From contig CAVOGA010000002.1 in assembly GCA_963695135.1 (NCBI GenBank), positions 558,001 through 622,000 of the forward strand: a stretch of 64,000 nucleotides of DNA, in the 5' to 3' direction. Origin of the DNA: Marinihelvus sp963695135. Its GTDB lineage: Bacteria; Pseudomonadota; Gammaproteobacteria; Xanthomonadales; SZUA-36. The translations under genes and the position numbers were made by a program. Position 1 is the stretch's first letter; each line of letters begins with the position of its first letter. This document shows positions 46,020-55,175 of the stretch, in pieces. Under the pieces are notes generated by a model that was given only the letters and a program-made list of their open reading frames with translations, did not search any database and was not told the origin of the DNA.

Positions 46020-46604
46020 TCAGGGCGCGAAATAAGGGTTTTCGCCCGTGGCGTGATCCGTTGCATCCTTGATGGCCGTGATTTCAGGAAAGTGCTCCCG
46101 CAGCGTCGTCTCGATTCCCTGCTTGAGCGTGACGTCCGCCATGCCACAGCCCTGGCAGCCGCCTCCAAAGCGCAGCACGACCTCGGTCTGTTCGGTAATG
46201 GTCTCCAGCGCCACCATGCCGCCGTGAGACGCCAGCCGGGGGTTGATTTCAGACTCCAGCACCCAGCGGATGCGCTCATCCAGGCCGGCCTCTTCGCCGG
46301 GGGCGTTGCCCTTGATGTTAGGCGCCTTGATGGTCAGCTGCCCGGCGCCCGCTTCTTCCTCGAAATCGATGACCGCATCGGTGAGCCAATCGATACTGTC
46401 AGCGGCGACAAACAGGCTGAAGTCATCAAAGCGGTCGCGCCGGTCGCCGTCCTTTTGCTCACCTTCCGGACAGAACTGCAGGTCGCAGGCGGCCCGCGGT
46501 GATCCGGGTTCCAGCACCCGGATGCGTAAGGCGAGGTCATCCGCCTCCTGCTGGTCCATTAATTTACGGAAGTAGGCCTGTGCGGCAGGTTTGATGTCGA
46601 TCAC
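46020..46604 (-). CDS. nfuA: Fe-S biogenesis protein NfuA
   Basis: NfuA carries [4Fe-4S] clusters to target proteins. The 194-residue protein has a degenerate A-type domain (residues 1-95, FCPEGEQKDGDRRDRFDDFSLFVAADS) and a C-terminal Nfu domain with the cluster-binding Cys150 and Cys153 in RFGGGCQGCGMADVTLKQGIE. The start overlaps the stop of the upstream esterase gene (ATGA). Confidence 0.95.
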   Translation of the reverse strand: MIDIKPAAQAYFRKLMDQQEADDLALRIRVLEPGSPRAACDLQFCPEGEQKDGDRRDRFDDFSLFVAADSIDWLTDAVIDFEEEAGAGQLTIKAPNIKGNAPGEEAGLDERIRWVLESEINPRLASHGGMVALETITEQTEVVLRFGGGCQGCGMADVTLKQGIETTLREHFPEITAIKDATDHATGENPYFAP

Positions 46605-47686
46605 TTTTGGTGGTCCTCGTTGGGTGAGGTCAACTCCATTCCGGAGGCCTCGTACAGGGCTTTTGCCAGTATCGGCAGGGACACGTCGAGCCGCCAGTCC
46701 ATCTGGGAATGCGTGCCCTCGAATTCTTCAAAGTGGTGACGGATGCCCAGCTTTTCCAGCTTTTGACTCAGTGCCCGCGTGCCGAACTGGATGTTGTACT
46801 GATCCCGGCGGCCCACGTCAAAATAGAGGCAGTGCAGGCCGCGGAGCGTTTCGGCAGCGGTTTCCACCAGCGTTAGCGGATCATTGGCCAGCCATCGATT
46901 CCAGCGTTCGGGTATCAGCGTACAGGTTTCCAGGTCCATGGGCAGGCGAATCTGCTCCGGGTGGTTTTCATCCGGGTCATAGGTCGCGGCCATGGCAAGG
47001 GTCATCAGCACGGAAAAATCGCGGCCTCCCAGTTTGCGGTTGCGCCAGAATACTTCGAGAAAGCGCGTTGGCGCCTGCTCCGGGTCACCGCCCTGCTCCG
47101 TCAGGACCTGGCAGGCGGTGGGTAATTCCGGACGGTACACCCAGTCAAAACCGCAATCCGCCGCGTGCATCGCGATGCCCCCCCAGACCTGCGGATAGCT
47201 CATGGCATGCCGCAGGGCGCCATAGCCGCCGCTGCTTTTGCCAAATGCGCCCCGCCCGTGCCGGGCGCGGACCACGTTGAAACGTTCATCGACGAGCGGC
47301 ACCAGTTCCTCGACCAGGTAGTCCGCATAGGCGCCCACACTGGCCGAATTGATGTACTGGTTGCCGCCAAGGGAGGTATAGCAATCAGGCATGGGCACAA
47401 CCACCGGCGGCAGAAGTCCCTGGCCAATAAGCCGGTCCAGGCGGGTTACCAGGTTTTCGCCCTGGTTGCGCCAGTTCAGGTGCCCGGGCCCGGAGTTGGT
47501 AAAGGCGGCAAAGTCCCACAAGGCGACCAGCGGGCGGCCGGCTTCCTCGTAACCGGGCGGCAGGTAGACGGGCAGTTCCCGTTCCACCGGATCATCCCAG
47601 GGGTTACCCTCAAGTACCCGCGAGCGGTGCGTGATGTGCGCCACCCGGCCGCGCGGCCAGGCGTGTTCGGGACGGACTCTTGGCAT
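46601..47686 (-). CDS. alpha/beta-hydrolase esterase (Esterase D/enterochelin esterase-like)
   Basis: This 361-residue alpha/beta-hydrolase has RELPVYLPPGYEE near the N-terminus, the nucleophile elbow GAFGKSSGGYGALRHAM and a final histidine region FEEFEGTHSQMDWRLDVSLP. No signal peptide is visible, so it is probably cytosolic. It belongs to the putative esterase family (PF00756 type), which includes Fes-like and S-formylglutathione hydrolase proteins. The precise substrate is unknown. It lies between galU and nfuA with almost no gaps. Confidence 0.82.
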   Translation of the reverse strand: MPRVRPEHAWPRGRVAHITHRSRVLEGNPWDDPVERELPVYLPPGYEEAGRPLVALWDFAAFTNSGPGHLNWRNQGENLVTRLDRLIGQGLLPPVVVPMPDCYTSLGGNQYINSASVGAYADYLVEELVPLVDERFNVVRARHGRGAFGKSSGGYGALRHAMSYPQVWGGIAMHAADCGFDWVYRPELPTACQVLTEQGGDPEQAPTRFLEVFWRNRKLGGRDFSVLMTLAMAATYDPDENHPEQIRLPMDLETCTLIPERWNRWLANDPLTLVETAAETLRGLHCLYFDVGRRDQYNIQFGTRALSQKLEKLGIRHHFEEFEGTHSQMDWRLDVSLPILAKALYEASGMELTSPNEDHQK

Positions 47687-47687
47687 C

Positions 47688-48575
47688 TCAGTTCACGCTG
47701 TCCAGCGCTTGTTGCAGGTGCCTGATCAGTGCCGGGCGCAGCGCCGGGTCTTCCAGGGCATAGTCGATATTGGCCTCGAGCATGCCCAGGCGTGAGCCGC
47801 AGTCATAGCGGGTGCCCTGCAGCACGTGGGCAAAAACCGGCTGCACGGTCAACAGTCGGGCGATCGCATCGGTCAGTTGGATTTCGCCCCCGGCGCCGCG
47901 CCCGATGTCGTCCAGGGCGGGAAAAATTTCCCGGCTCAATACATAGCGGCCGACGATGCCGAGGTTTGACGGAGCGTCCTCCGGTGCGGGTTTCTCAACC
48001 AGCGACAGGACACGCTGGTAGCCGGCACCGGTCTCCTCGACCTCTGCAATGCCGTAGCTGCCCGTGAGTTCCGGCGCGATACGCTCGACGCCGATGACGC
48101 TGGCACCGGTTGCCTGGTTCACGGTGATCAACTGCTCCAGGGCCCCGGGCCCGGCGTTACGCACCATGTCGTCCGGCAGCAGGACCGCGAAAAACTCATC
48201 ATCATCCACCAGGTGCCGCGCGCAGCGCACCGCGTGGCCAAGCCCGAGCGCTTCTTCCTGGATTGCCGCATGGGCGGTTACGTGCGGCGGCAGGATCGCC
48301 TGCACGCGCTCCAGCAGCTCGTGCTTGCCGCCCTTGCCCAACAGCTCTTCCAGGGTGGCGTCGGGGCGGAAGTGGTCCAGAATGGACTGCTTGCCGGGAC
48401 TTACCACGAAGATCAGGTTATCAACACCGGCCGCGAGCGCTTCTTCGACCGCGTACTGAATCAGCGGGCGGTCTACCACGGGTAACAATTCTTTCGGAAC
48501 GGCCTTGGTGGCGGGCAGGAAGCGCGTGCCCAGCCCTGCCACGGGAAATACCGCTTTCCTGACGGTTGCGGTCAT
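47688..48575 (-). CDS. galU: UTP-glucose-1-phosphate uridylyltransferase GalU
   Basis: GalU makes UDP-glucose for LPS, exopolysaccharide and trehalose. The 295-residue protein has FPVAGLGTRFLPATKAVPKELLPVVDRPLIQY, LIFVVSPGKQSILDHF and LGLGHAVRCARHLV. It follows two surface-glycan genes on the same strand (6-bp gap), which places it in a polysaccharide context. Confidence 0.95.
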   Translation of the reverse strand: MTATVRKAVFPVAGLGTRFLPATKAVPKELLPVVDRPLIQYAVEEALAAGVDNLIFVVSPGKQSILDHFRPDATLEELLGKGGKHELLERVQAILPPHVTAHAAIQEEALGLGHAVRCARHLVDDDEFFAVLLPDDMVRNAGPGALEQLITVNQATGASVIGVERIAPELTGSYGIAEVEETGAGYQRVLSLVEKPAPEDAPSNLGIVGRYVLSREIFPALDDIGRGAGGEIQLTDAIARLLTVQPVFAHVLQGTRYDCGSRLGMLEANIDYALEDPALRPALIRHLQQALDSVN

Positions 48576-48581
48576 GACCGC

Positions 48582-50495
48582 CTATTTGACCTGGTGAATC
48601 GGGACAACGCGATCCTCGTCGGAGCGCCTCAGGGAGCTGGAAAGCTCTGGAACCAGGCGGTTCAGGGAAGCCTTGAGCGCGGGCACGTCATACTGGAGCA
48701 CCGCCGACTCGATACGCGCCAGCTCACGCTGTAGCTCCGGCCAGTCTGCCTGGCGGGGGTGGGCAAGAAAGATTTTCTCGTGCGTGGTGGTTTCATTCGG
48801 CTCGAGTTCGTGAAACAGCTCTTCGAAGAGCTTCTCGCCAGGGCGCAAGCCGGTATAAACAATCGGGATCTCCGTGCCGGGTTCCTTGCCCGCCAGCCGG
48901 ATCAGTTGTTCCGCCAGGTAAGTAATACGCACCGGTTCGCCCATGTCGAGCACGTAGATTTCGCCGCCACGTCCGAGCAGCGCCGCCTGCATGATCAGCT
49001 GGCTGGCCTCGGCAATTGTCATGAAATACCGGGTGATTTCCGGATGGGTGACGGTTACCGGTCCACCGCGCGCGATCTGCTCCTGGAACAGGGGCACGAC
49101 GCTGCCGTTCGAATTGAGCACATTGCCAAAGCGCACGGTGACGAAGCGCGTATTGGAGTGCGAATTCATGTTCTGGCAGTACATTTCCGCAACCCGCTTG
49201 GTGGCGCCCATGATGTTCGCCGGGTTTACCGCCTTGTCGGTGCTGATCAGGACGAAGGTGCCAACGTTGTGACGGTCCGCGGCTTCGGCAACGCGTACGG
49301 TGCCGATGACATTGTTCCTGACCGCTTCGCGCACCTGGTTCTGCAGCATGGGCAGGTGCTTGTAGGCTGCCGCGTGGAAGACCACTTCCGGCCGGTAGCG
49401 GCCCATCATGGTCTCAACCGTTGCGATATCGCAAACATCGCCCAGCACCGAGGAAAACACCAGGTCTTCAAACTCGCTGCCCAGTTCCAGGTCAATCCGG
49501 TACAGCGCGTACTCGCTGTTGTCCACCATGACCAGTTCGGCCGGGTTGAGGCGGGCAATCTGGCGGCAGAGCTCGGAGCCGATACTGCCGCCACCGCCGG
49601 TTACCAGCACACGCTTACCCACCAGGCCTTCGCGCAGCGCGTCCCAGTCCAGGGATACGGGCTCGCGACCCAGCAGGTCATCAATCGCGACTTTTTTCAG
49701 CTGGTCAATGCGCGTGGCCTGGTTGCCGAGGTCCTGCAGCGTCGGGAGTGTACGGAACTTGATACCGACATCCTCGCAGATACCCACCACCCGCTGCATC
49801 TGCTGATTGGTTGCCGATGGCATCGCAATCACCACCATGTCGGCGCGCTGCCGCTGTGCGACGGCACCGAGGTCCTCGATCACACCGAGCACCGGCACGC
49901 CGTTTACTGCGCCGCTGCGCAGGCGGGGGTCATCATCGAGAAAGCCCACCAGGTGGTAGCCGCCGCGGCGGCGCAACTCGCGCTCCAGCATGGCGCCGGA
50001 GTGTCCCGCACCCAGGACGATGACGCGCTCCAGCCCTTCTGTTCCGTTCCGCTGGACGGAGCCGATATCCTTCCAGTACCGGTAAAACATGCGTGGCAGG
50101 GCCAGCGCCATGAACAGCAGCGGCGGGTAGATCAGCACTTCCGGCAACCAGCTGCTGAAAGCACCACCCCGCAGCAGGGCCAGGCCAAGGAAAATCAGGG
50201 TGGAACCATAGGCCGTGGCCCGGACAATGTTCCACATGTCATTGAAGCTGGCGAAACGCCACAGACCCTTGTACAGACCGGTCGTCCACAGGATGAACCC
50301 CTGCAGTACAAGTACAACGGGCAGTTCGGTGCCCAGCGGGTAACGCTCGGCGATGGGCAGGGAGAACAGACCTTCCGCGACGAACCGGGCGATGCACCAG
50401 GCAAACACCACCATGGCGAGGTCATGAATTACGACCGCCGCGCGCGGGTGTCGCAGAACGCGCAATCCGTAGCTTCTTGTTCTTTTGTCACTCAA
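48582..50495 (-). CDS. polytopic UDP-sugar 4,6-dehydratase (WbpM/FlaA1-type)
   Basis: This protein of about 637 residues has four N-terminal transmembrane helices, a CoA-binding-like Rossmann domain (RVIVLGAGHSGAMLERELRR) and a C-terminal nucleotide-sugar dehydratase domain (VLVTGGGGSIGSELCRQIARL, HAAAYKHLPMLQNQVREAV, STDKAVNPANIMGATKRVAEMY, YTGLRPGEKLFEEL). The active-site tyrosine is replaced by Met (MGATK), as in WbpM-type enzymes. I choose the TTG at 50495 (MSDKRTRSYGLRVLRH), which overlaps the upstream stop; an open extension beyond it lies within the neighbouring gene. It probably makes the first sugar of O-antigen or capsule repeats. Confidence 0.92.
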   Translation of the reverse strand: MSDKRTRSYGLRVLRHPRAAVVIHDLAMVVFAWCIARFVAEGLFSLPIAERYPLGTELPVVLVLQGFILWTTGLYKGLWRFASFNDMWNIVRATAYGSTLIFLGLALLRGGAFSSWLPEVLIYPPLLFMALALPRMFYRYWKDIGSVQRNGTEGLERVIVLGAGHSGAMLERELRRRGGYHLVGFLDDDPRLRSGAVNGVPVLGVIEDLGAVAQRQRADMVVIAMPSATNQQMQRVVGICEDVGIKFRTLPTLQDLGNQATRIDQLKKVAIDDLLGREPVSLDWDALREGLVGKRVLVTGGGGSIGSELCRQIARLNPAELVMVDNSEYALYRIDLELGSEFEDLVFSSVLGDVCDIATVETMMGRYRPEVVFHAAAYKHLPMLQNQVREAVRNNVIGTVRVAEAADRHNVGTFVLISTDKAVNPANIMGATKRVAEMYCQNMNSHSNTRFVTVRFGNVLNSNGSVVPLFQEQIARGGPVTVTHPEITRYFMTIAEASQLIMQAALLGRGGEIYVLDMGEPVRITYLAEQLIRLAGKEPGTEIPIVYTGLRPGEKLFEELFHELEPNETTTHEKIFLAHPRQADWPELQRELARIESAVLQYDVPALKASLNRLVPELSSSLRRSDEDRVVPIHQVK

Positions 50496-51490
50496 GAATC
50501 TTCCCCCAGCTTGAGAGACACGGTGTACCAGCACATCATGAGGGTTGCGGTCACAGCCCCGAAGATCGCCCAGGACCAGTTGCCGTGCAGCGTCCCCAGC
50601 ACCATGGCCGGCGCAACGACAAGGCCGTTGATCGCCGAGTACAGCGCCACAACCTGAAGATGGGTCCATCCACCATCAAGCAGCCTCTGATACACATGCC
50701 TTCGGTGCGCAGTATACCATCGCTCGTTATTACGAATTCGTGACAAAAGGGTCATTCCGGCATCGATATGGAAGGCAATCAGGCACAAAAGCACCACCGG
50801 CAAGACCAGGACATCCCCGGCATAGGCCAGCAGCGCAAGGCCTGCAAACAGGAAGCCCAGGGGAACACTTCCCGAGTCGCCCATAAAAACCCTGGCCCGC
50901 GGCGCGTTCCAGGGCAGAAATCCGGCGCAGACGCCCGCGATTGCCGCAGCGGCCAGCGCAAGTTCCGGCGCCCCGGCCAGGTACAGGCACAGGCTCAGCA
51001 GCGAACCGCTGAACAGGCCCTGCATGCCCGCCATGCCGTTGCTGCCGTCCATAAAGTTATAGGCGTTCATGGTCCAGACCAGCGCCAGCAGTCCGGGCGC
51101 CACCAGCCAGGCCTGGCCGGCCAGCACATCATGAATCCCCACCAGGAAGATCAGCGCCATGCCCAGTTGCACAAGAAGCCGCAGGCGGGCCGATAGCCCC
51201 TGCCGGTCATCCACGAAGCCGACAAGGGACAGCACGGAAGCAGGCGCCAGCAGCCAGGCAAACCAGCCGGGCCAAAGCGTTGCGGTCGGCAGGCCGGACA
51301 GCAGCGGGTAGACAGCGCTGGCAAGCCACAGCGCCAGGATCAAGGCAACGCCCGCCCCGGTCGGCGTTGGCGCGGCGTGGCTGGAGCGTGCGCCCGGGGT
51401 ATCAACCAGGCCCAGTGGGCGGGCAAAAACGGTCATGACGCCAACCAGGACCAGTGAGATTCCTGCGCTGAGCAAAAACAGCCACATCAC
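50492..51490 (-). CDS. undecaprenyl-phosphate sugar-1-phosphate transferase (WbpL/WecA family)
   Basis: This 332-residue multi-pass membrane enzyme (glycosyltransferase family 4) moves a sugar-1-phosphate to undecaprenyl phosphate and so starts O-antigen or related glycan synthesis. Family motifs are ARSSHAAPTPTGAGVAL, the Mg-binding VGFVDDRQGLSARLRLLVQ, WTMNAYNFMDGSNGMAG and VFMGDSGSVPLGF, with the HRRHVYQRLL loop near the C-terminus. Pairing with the WbpM-type dehydratase just downstream matches Pseudomonas wbpL-wbpM. Confidence 0.92.
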   Translation of the reverse strand: MMWLFLLSAGISLVLVGVMTVFARPLGLVDTPGARSSHAAPTPTGAGVALILALWLASAVYPLLSGLPTATLWPGWFAWLLAPASVLSLVGFVDDRQGLSARLRLLVQLGMALIFLVGIHDVLAGQAWLVAPGLLALVWTMNAYNFMDGSNGMAGMQGLFSGSLLSLCLYLAGAPELALAAAAIAGVCAGFLPWNAPRARVFMGDSGSVPLGFLFAGLALLAYAGDVLVLPVVLLCLIAFHIDAGMTLLSRIRNNERWYTAHRRHVYQRLLDGGWTHLQVVALYSAINGLVVAPAMVLGTLHGNWSWAIFGAVTATLMMCWYTVSLKLGEDS

Positions 51491-51532
51491 GAAATACTGG
51501 ACTCCGTCGCCGCTTCGGCTCGCCGCCTGGCG

Positions 51533-52699
51533 TCAGTCACCCAGCACGCCGTGAATGACACGGGTGGTCCCCCAGCGGCGGCAGCTCGGGCACTGCCAAT
51601 AGTTGGTGTGTCCGCTGTAGCCGCAATGACTGCAGCGGTGGGTCGGCTGACGCGCCAGCAGCCGTTGGGCAACAGCGCGCAGGATATCGTCGCCGGACTC
51701 GATCACCGGCCCGCCGGCCAGTTTCAGCTCGATAAGCTTATCCAGCCCCCGCACCGAGGGGTGCCGGGACAGCTGTTCAGCGAGAAACTTCGCCGCGGGC
51801 TCAATGCCCTGTTCGGCGCGAATCTGCTCCGTGAGCTTGAGGATCACGCTGATGCTGCCATGCGCTTCGCACCAGCTGCGCAGGGTTTCTTTCGCCCTTT
51901 CCTCCTGTCCGCTGCTTTCAGCACATTCGAGGTAGTGCTCCAGAATGTCCGGCACGAAGTCTCCGTCCATGGCAGCCACTTCTTCGTAGATGCCCATCGC
52001 CTCGACGAAATCTTCCCGGTGACGGGCGATCTTGGCCTGCACGATGCGCGCGCGGATGCCCTTGGGATCAAAGCGCCGGGCCTCGCGAAGCCGCTTTCTG
52101 GCCGCTTCCGGGTCACCGGCCTGCAGGTCCCGCTCGGCCAACTCGCAGCAGAAGTGGCTCATGAGCACACCCAGGCGCTCCCCGGTGACCTTTTCCAGTT
52201 CGTGGCCTTTCTCCAGCGCCTTATCCCAGTCTTTTTCCAGCTGGTAGATGTCCAGCAGGTGCTTGAGCGCCGATGGGGCGTGCGCGCCCCGCTCGGTCAG
52301 TTCACTGAACAGGCGTTCCGCGCGGTCAAACAACCCGGCGCGCATGTAGTCCTCCCCGAGCTCAAGCAGCGCCTTGGTGCGCTGGCCATCGTCCAGGTTG
52401 TGCTTGCTGATGATGTTTTGATGAATGCGGATGGCGCGGTCCACCTCGCCACGCCGGCGAAACAGTGCCCCGAGTGCCAGGTGAGTCTCAAAGGTGTCCT
52501 TGTTGACTTCGGCCATTTCCAGGAATACCTGGATGGCCTTGTCCGGCTGCTCGTTAAGCAGGTAATTGAGCCCCTGGAAGTAGCGGCTGCTGAACTGCCG
52601 GTTCCGGGCTGACTCGTTGTGTCGGAAGAACTTACGGGCCAACCACCAGCCGCCCAGCGCCGCCAGCGGCACCAGGGCGAGCAACAGCCATTCAGTCAT
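51533..52699 (-). CDS. lapB: LPS assembly protein LapB (YciM)
   Basis: LapB is an inner-membrane TPR protein that controls LpxC turnover with FtsH. The 388-residue protein has an N-terminal transmembrane helix (MTEWLLLALVPLAALGGWWL), the conserved SSRYFQGLNYLLNEQPDKAI, several TPR units and a C-terminal rubredoxin-like zinc knuckle HRCSHCGYSGHTNYWQCPSCRRWG with four cysteines. It overlaps lapA by 8 bp. The neighbourhood of O-antigen genes fits LPS homeostasis. Confidence 0.96.
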   Translation of the reverse strand: MTEWLLLALVPLAALGGWWLARKFFRHNESARNRQFSSRYFQGLNYLLNEQPDKAIQVFLEMAEVNKDTFETHLALGALFRRRGEVDRAIRIHQNIISKHNLDDGQRTKALLELGEDYMRAGLFDRAERLFSELTERGAHAPSALKHLLDIYQLEKDWDKALEKGHELEKVTGERLGVLMSHFCCELAERDLQAGDPEAARKRLREARRFDPKGIRARIVQAKIARHREDFVEAMGIYEEVAAMDGDFVPDILEHYLECAESSGQEERAKETLRSWCEAHGSISVILKLTEQIRAEQGIEPAAKFLAEQLSRHPSVRGLDKLIELKLAGGPVIESGDDILRAVAQRLLARQPTHRCSHCGYSGHTNYWQCPSCRRWGTTRVIHGVLGD

Positions 52700-52967
52700 G
52701 CGGTGTATCCAGGGCTTTGGTCGCCTGATCCCGCGCTGCGTTGGCGCGGCGCAGAGACATCCTGAGCGGCCAGACCTGGATAACCCAGGTTGCCGCCATA
52801 CCCAGCAGGATCCCCAGGGCGAGCGCCATCACGGTGACCAGGCCCAGTGGCCAGTTGAGCTGGATCCACAACAGGTCCAGGACCACGGCGTCGGCATTCA
52901 GGGTGCCCAGCAACAGGCCACAGCCGGCGGCGACGAGGGCGATCAGAATGAACAGCAACCTGTACAT
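52692..52967 (-). CDS. lapA: LapA family protein (DUF1049)
   Basis: This 91-residue protein has two transmembrane helices (about residues 3-24 and 40-63) separated by the NADAVVLDLLWIQLNWPLG loop, and a basic C-terminal helix (WPLRMSLRRANAARDQ). It is the LapA/YciS partner of LapB and lies directly upstream of it, after ihfB, as in other Gammaproteobacteria. Confidence 0.92.
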   Translation of the reverse strand: MYRLLFILIALVAAGCGLLLGTLNADAVVLDLLWIQLNWPLGLVTVMALALGILLGMAATWVIQVWPLRMSLRRANAARDQATKALDTPHD

Positions 52968-53020
52968 CAGGTCCGGGAAATCCTGCTTTGCGGCGTGATG
53001 ATCAACGCAAAGACGAGGCC

Positions 53021-53308
53021 TCAGGCCTCGCCGTCGTTAACGCGTTCGCGAAGTGCCTTGCCCGGTTTGAAGTGGGGCACGTATTTGCCCGGAAGTGAGA
53101 CGGCGTCTCCGGTTTTCGGGTTGCGTCCCAGGCGGGGAGCGCGGTAGTGGAGCGAAAAGCTGCCGAAGCCGCGGATTTCAATCCGGTCACCCTCTGCAAG
53201 CGAAGCGCTCATCTGCTCCAGAATCGCCTTGACACCGAGTTCGACGTCCACGTGAGCAAGGTGCTTTTGCTGCTCTGCCAGGCGATCAATGAGTTCTGAT
53301 TTGGTCAT
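53021..53308 (-). CDS. ihfB: integration host factor beta subunit
   Basis: This 95-residue DNA-bending protein begins MTKSELIDRLAEQQ and contains the DNA-contacting beta-arm region IRGFGSFSLHYRAPRLGRNPKTG, typical of IHF-beta, with the GRNPKTGD(A)V motif. It sits between rpsA and lapA, the conserved ihfB position. IHF acts as an IhfA-IhfB dimer; ihfA is not in the window. Confidence 0.97.
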   Translation of the reverse strand: MTKSELIDRLAEQQKHLAHVDVELGVKAILEQMSASLAEGDRIEIRGFGSFSLHYRAPRLGRNPKTGDAVSLPGKYVPHFKPGKALRERVNDGEA

Positions 53309-53350
53309 TCTTTTTCCCTGTTAATTGCCGTGGCACGGATCGGACAGTAA

Positions 53351-53380
53351 ACGGGCGGCCGGGAAGGCCCGGCCGCCCGT
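53351..53380 (-). terminator. hairpin terminator or attenuator after rpsA
   Basis: A perfect 13-bp stem, ACGGGCGGCCGGG/CCCGGCCGCCCGT with a 4-nt loop, lies 9 bases beyond the rpsA stop. On the minus strand only a short TTT follows, so termination may be partial and allow read-through to ihfB. Confidence 0.75.
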
Positions 53381-53388
53381 TCCTGTGA

Positions 53389-55065
53389 TCAGTTACCCTG
53401 GTCGAGTTGTTCCTTGAGCAGCTCGCCCAGGGACGTGGTGCCCTTGGCCGTACTGCTGGACTGGTACTCTTCCAGTGCCTCCGCCTGCTCGTCATCTTCC
53501 AGCGCCTTGATGGAAAGACTCAGAGAGCGGCTCTTGCGGTCCAGGCTGGTGAACTTGGCTTCAACTTCGTCGCCAACGCTCAGTTCCTTGGTAGCGTCTT
53601 CAACCCGGTCTTGCTTGATTTCAGATGCACGCAGGTAGCCGTCTACGCCGTCACCCAGTTCAATCACGGCGCCGCGCGCGTCCACTTCCTTGACCGTGCC
53701 CTTCACGACACTGCCACGCGGATGCTCGGCCATGAAGGTGGCGAACGGATCCTGGTCCATCTGCTTGATGCCCAGGGAAATACGCTCACGCTCGGGATCA
53801 ACTGCCAGCACCACGGCTTCGAGATCCTCACCCTTGGTGAAGTTACGCACGGCTTCTTCGCCCGGCGTCAGCCAGGAGATGTCAGACAGGTGAACCAGGC
53901 CGTCGATACCGCCGTCAAGGCCGATAAAGATGCCGAAGTCGGTGATGGACTTGATGGCACCGCTGACGCGATCGCCCTTGTTGTGGGTCGCGGCAAACGC
54001 TTCCCAGGGATTGGCGCTGCACTGCTTCATGCCCAGCGAGATGCGGCGACGCTCTTCGTCGATTTCCAGGACCATGACCTCGACCTCGTCACCGGTCTGC
54101 ACGACCTTGGCGGGGTTGACGTTCTTGTTGGTCCAGTCCATCTCGGACACGTGCACCAGGCCTTCCACGCCGTCTTCGATTTCCACGAAGCAGCCATAGT
54201 CGGTGATGTTGGTGACCGTGCCGAACAGGCGCGCGGTGACCGGGTAGCGACGGGACAGATCCGTCCACGGATCTTCACCCAGCTGCTTGAGGCCCAGGGA
54301 GACGCGGTTGCGTTCGCGGTCGAAGCGCAGCACGCGAACTTCCAGCTCATCGCCCACGTTGACGACTTCAGACGGATGACGCACGCGCTTCCAGGCCATG
54401 TCGGTGATGTGCAGCAGGCCGTCGATACCGCCCAGGTCCAGGAAGGCGCCGTAGTCGGTGAGGTTCTTGACCACACCCTTGACGATCAGGCCTTCTTCCA
54501 GCTCTTCAAGCAGTGCATCGCGCTCGGCGCTGTACTCGGACTCGACAACGGCGCGGCGGGAAACCACCACGTTGTTGCGCTTGCGGTCCAGCTTGATGAT
54601 CTTGAACTCGAGGTCCTTGCCTTCGAGGTAGGCCGGGTCGCGCACCGGGCGCACATCAACCAGGGAGCCGGGCAGAAACGCACGGATATCGCTGATGTCG
54701 ACGGTAAAACCGCCCTTGACCTTGCCGCTGATTTTGCCCGTGACGATTTCGTCGTCTTCAAAGGCTTTTTCCAGCTCATCCCACACCAGGGAGCGCTTGG
54801 CCTTTTCACGGGACAGCTTGGTTTCCCCGAAACCGTCTTCAACGGCGTCCAGGGCCACCTGGACATCGTCGCCAATCGCGATTTCCAGTTCACCCTTGCT
54901 GTTCTTGAACTGGCTGATGGGCACGATGCCTTCGGATTTGAGACCGGCGTTGACAACGACCACGTCGTCGCGAATGTCTACGATGGTGCCGGTTACGATG
55001 CTGCCTGGCTTAAGGCTCTTTGAGGCCAGGCTCTCTTCAAAGAGTTCTGCAAAACTTTCAGTCAT
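53389..55065 (-). CDS. rpsA: 30S ribosomal protein S1
   Basis: This 558-residue protein begins MTESFAELFEESLASKSLKPG and has six S1/OB repeats. Examples are VVVNAGLKSEGIVPISQF, VKNLTDYGAFLDLGGIDGLLHITDMAWKRV, TNITDYGCFVEIEDGVEGLVHVSEMDW and KSITDFGIFIGLDGGIDGLVHLSDISW. S1 recruits mRNA to the 30S subunit. I use the ATG at 55065; the frame is open upstream but that part is leader. It follows cmk by 110 bp. Confidence 0.97.
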   Translation of the reverse strand: MTESFAELFEESLASKSLKPGSIVTGTIVDIRDDVVVVNAGLKSEGIVPISQFKNSKGELEIAIGDDVQVALDAVEDGFGETKLSREKAKRSLVWDELEKAFEDDEIVTGKISGKVKGGFTVDISDIRAFLPGSLVDVRPVRDPAYLEGKDLEFKIIKLDRKRNNVVVSRRAVVESEYSAERDALLEELEEGLIVKGVVKNLTDYGAFLDLGGIDGLLHITDMAWKRVRHPSEVVNVGDELEVRVLRFDRERNRVSLGLKQLGEDPWTDLSRRYPVTARLFGTVTNITDYGCFVEIEDGVEGLVHVSEMDWTNKNVNPAKVVQTGDEVEVMVLEIDEERRRISLGMKQCSANPWEAFAATHNKGDRVSGAIKSITDFGIFIGLDGGIDGLVHLSDISWLTPGEEAVRNFTKGEDLEAVVLAVDPERERISLGIKQMDQDPFATFMAEHPRGSVVKGTVKEVDARGAVIELGDGVDGYLRASEIKQDRVEDATKELSVGDEVEAKFTSLDRKSRSLSLSIKALEDDEQAEALEEYQSSSTAKGTTSLGELLKEQLDQGN

Positions 55066-55175
55066 TGGTTTGAATCTCACGGACCCAGGGCGATTGCCGC
55101 CTGGTCCACCCAGTTGTATCGGCCGTGGCCGAGTGGTTAACAATCCGAATTATTTCGGAACGAATACTAAGTATA
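55066..55175 (-). promoter_or_regulatory. rpsA leader region
   Basis: The 110 bases between cmk and rpsA hold a perfect CCGAA-ataa-TTCGG-type hairpin near 55144-55159 (minus strand) and an AT-rich stretch at 55150-55185 that could supply a promoter. S1 represses its own translation through a structured leader in E. coli; a similar role here is only inferred. Confidence 0.4.

Noticed and set aside
50496..50669. Longer N-terminus for the WbpM-type dehydratase
   Set aside because: The extension lies within the WbpL-type gene in another frame and has no family resemblance. The TTG at 50495 overlaps the upstream stop in the usual way.
55119..55140. Plus-strand sequence GTGGCCGAGTGGTTAA resembling the D-arm of tRNA-Ser/Leu
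   Set aside because: No anticodon stem, variable arm, T-arm or acceptor stem follows. It lies in the rpsA leader on the other strand and is at most a tRNA fragment.
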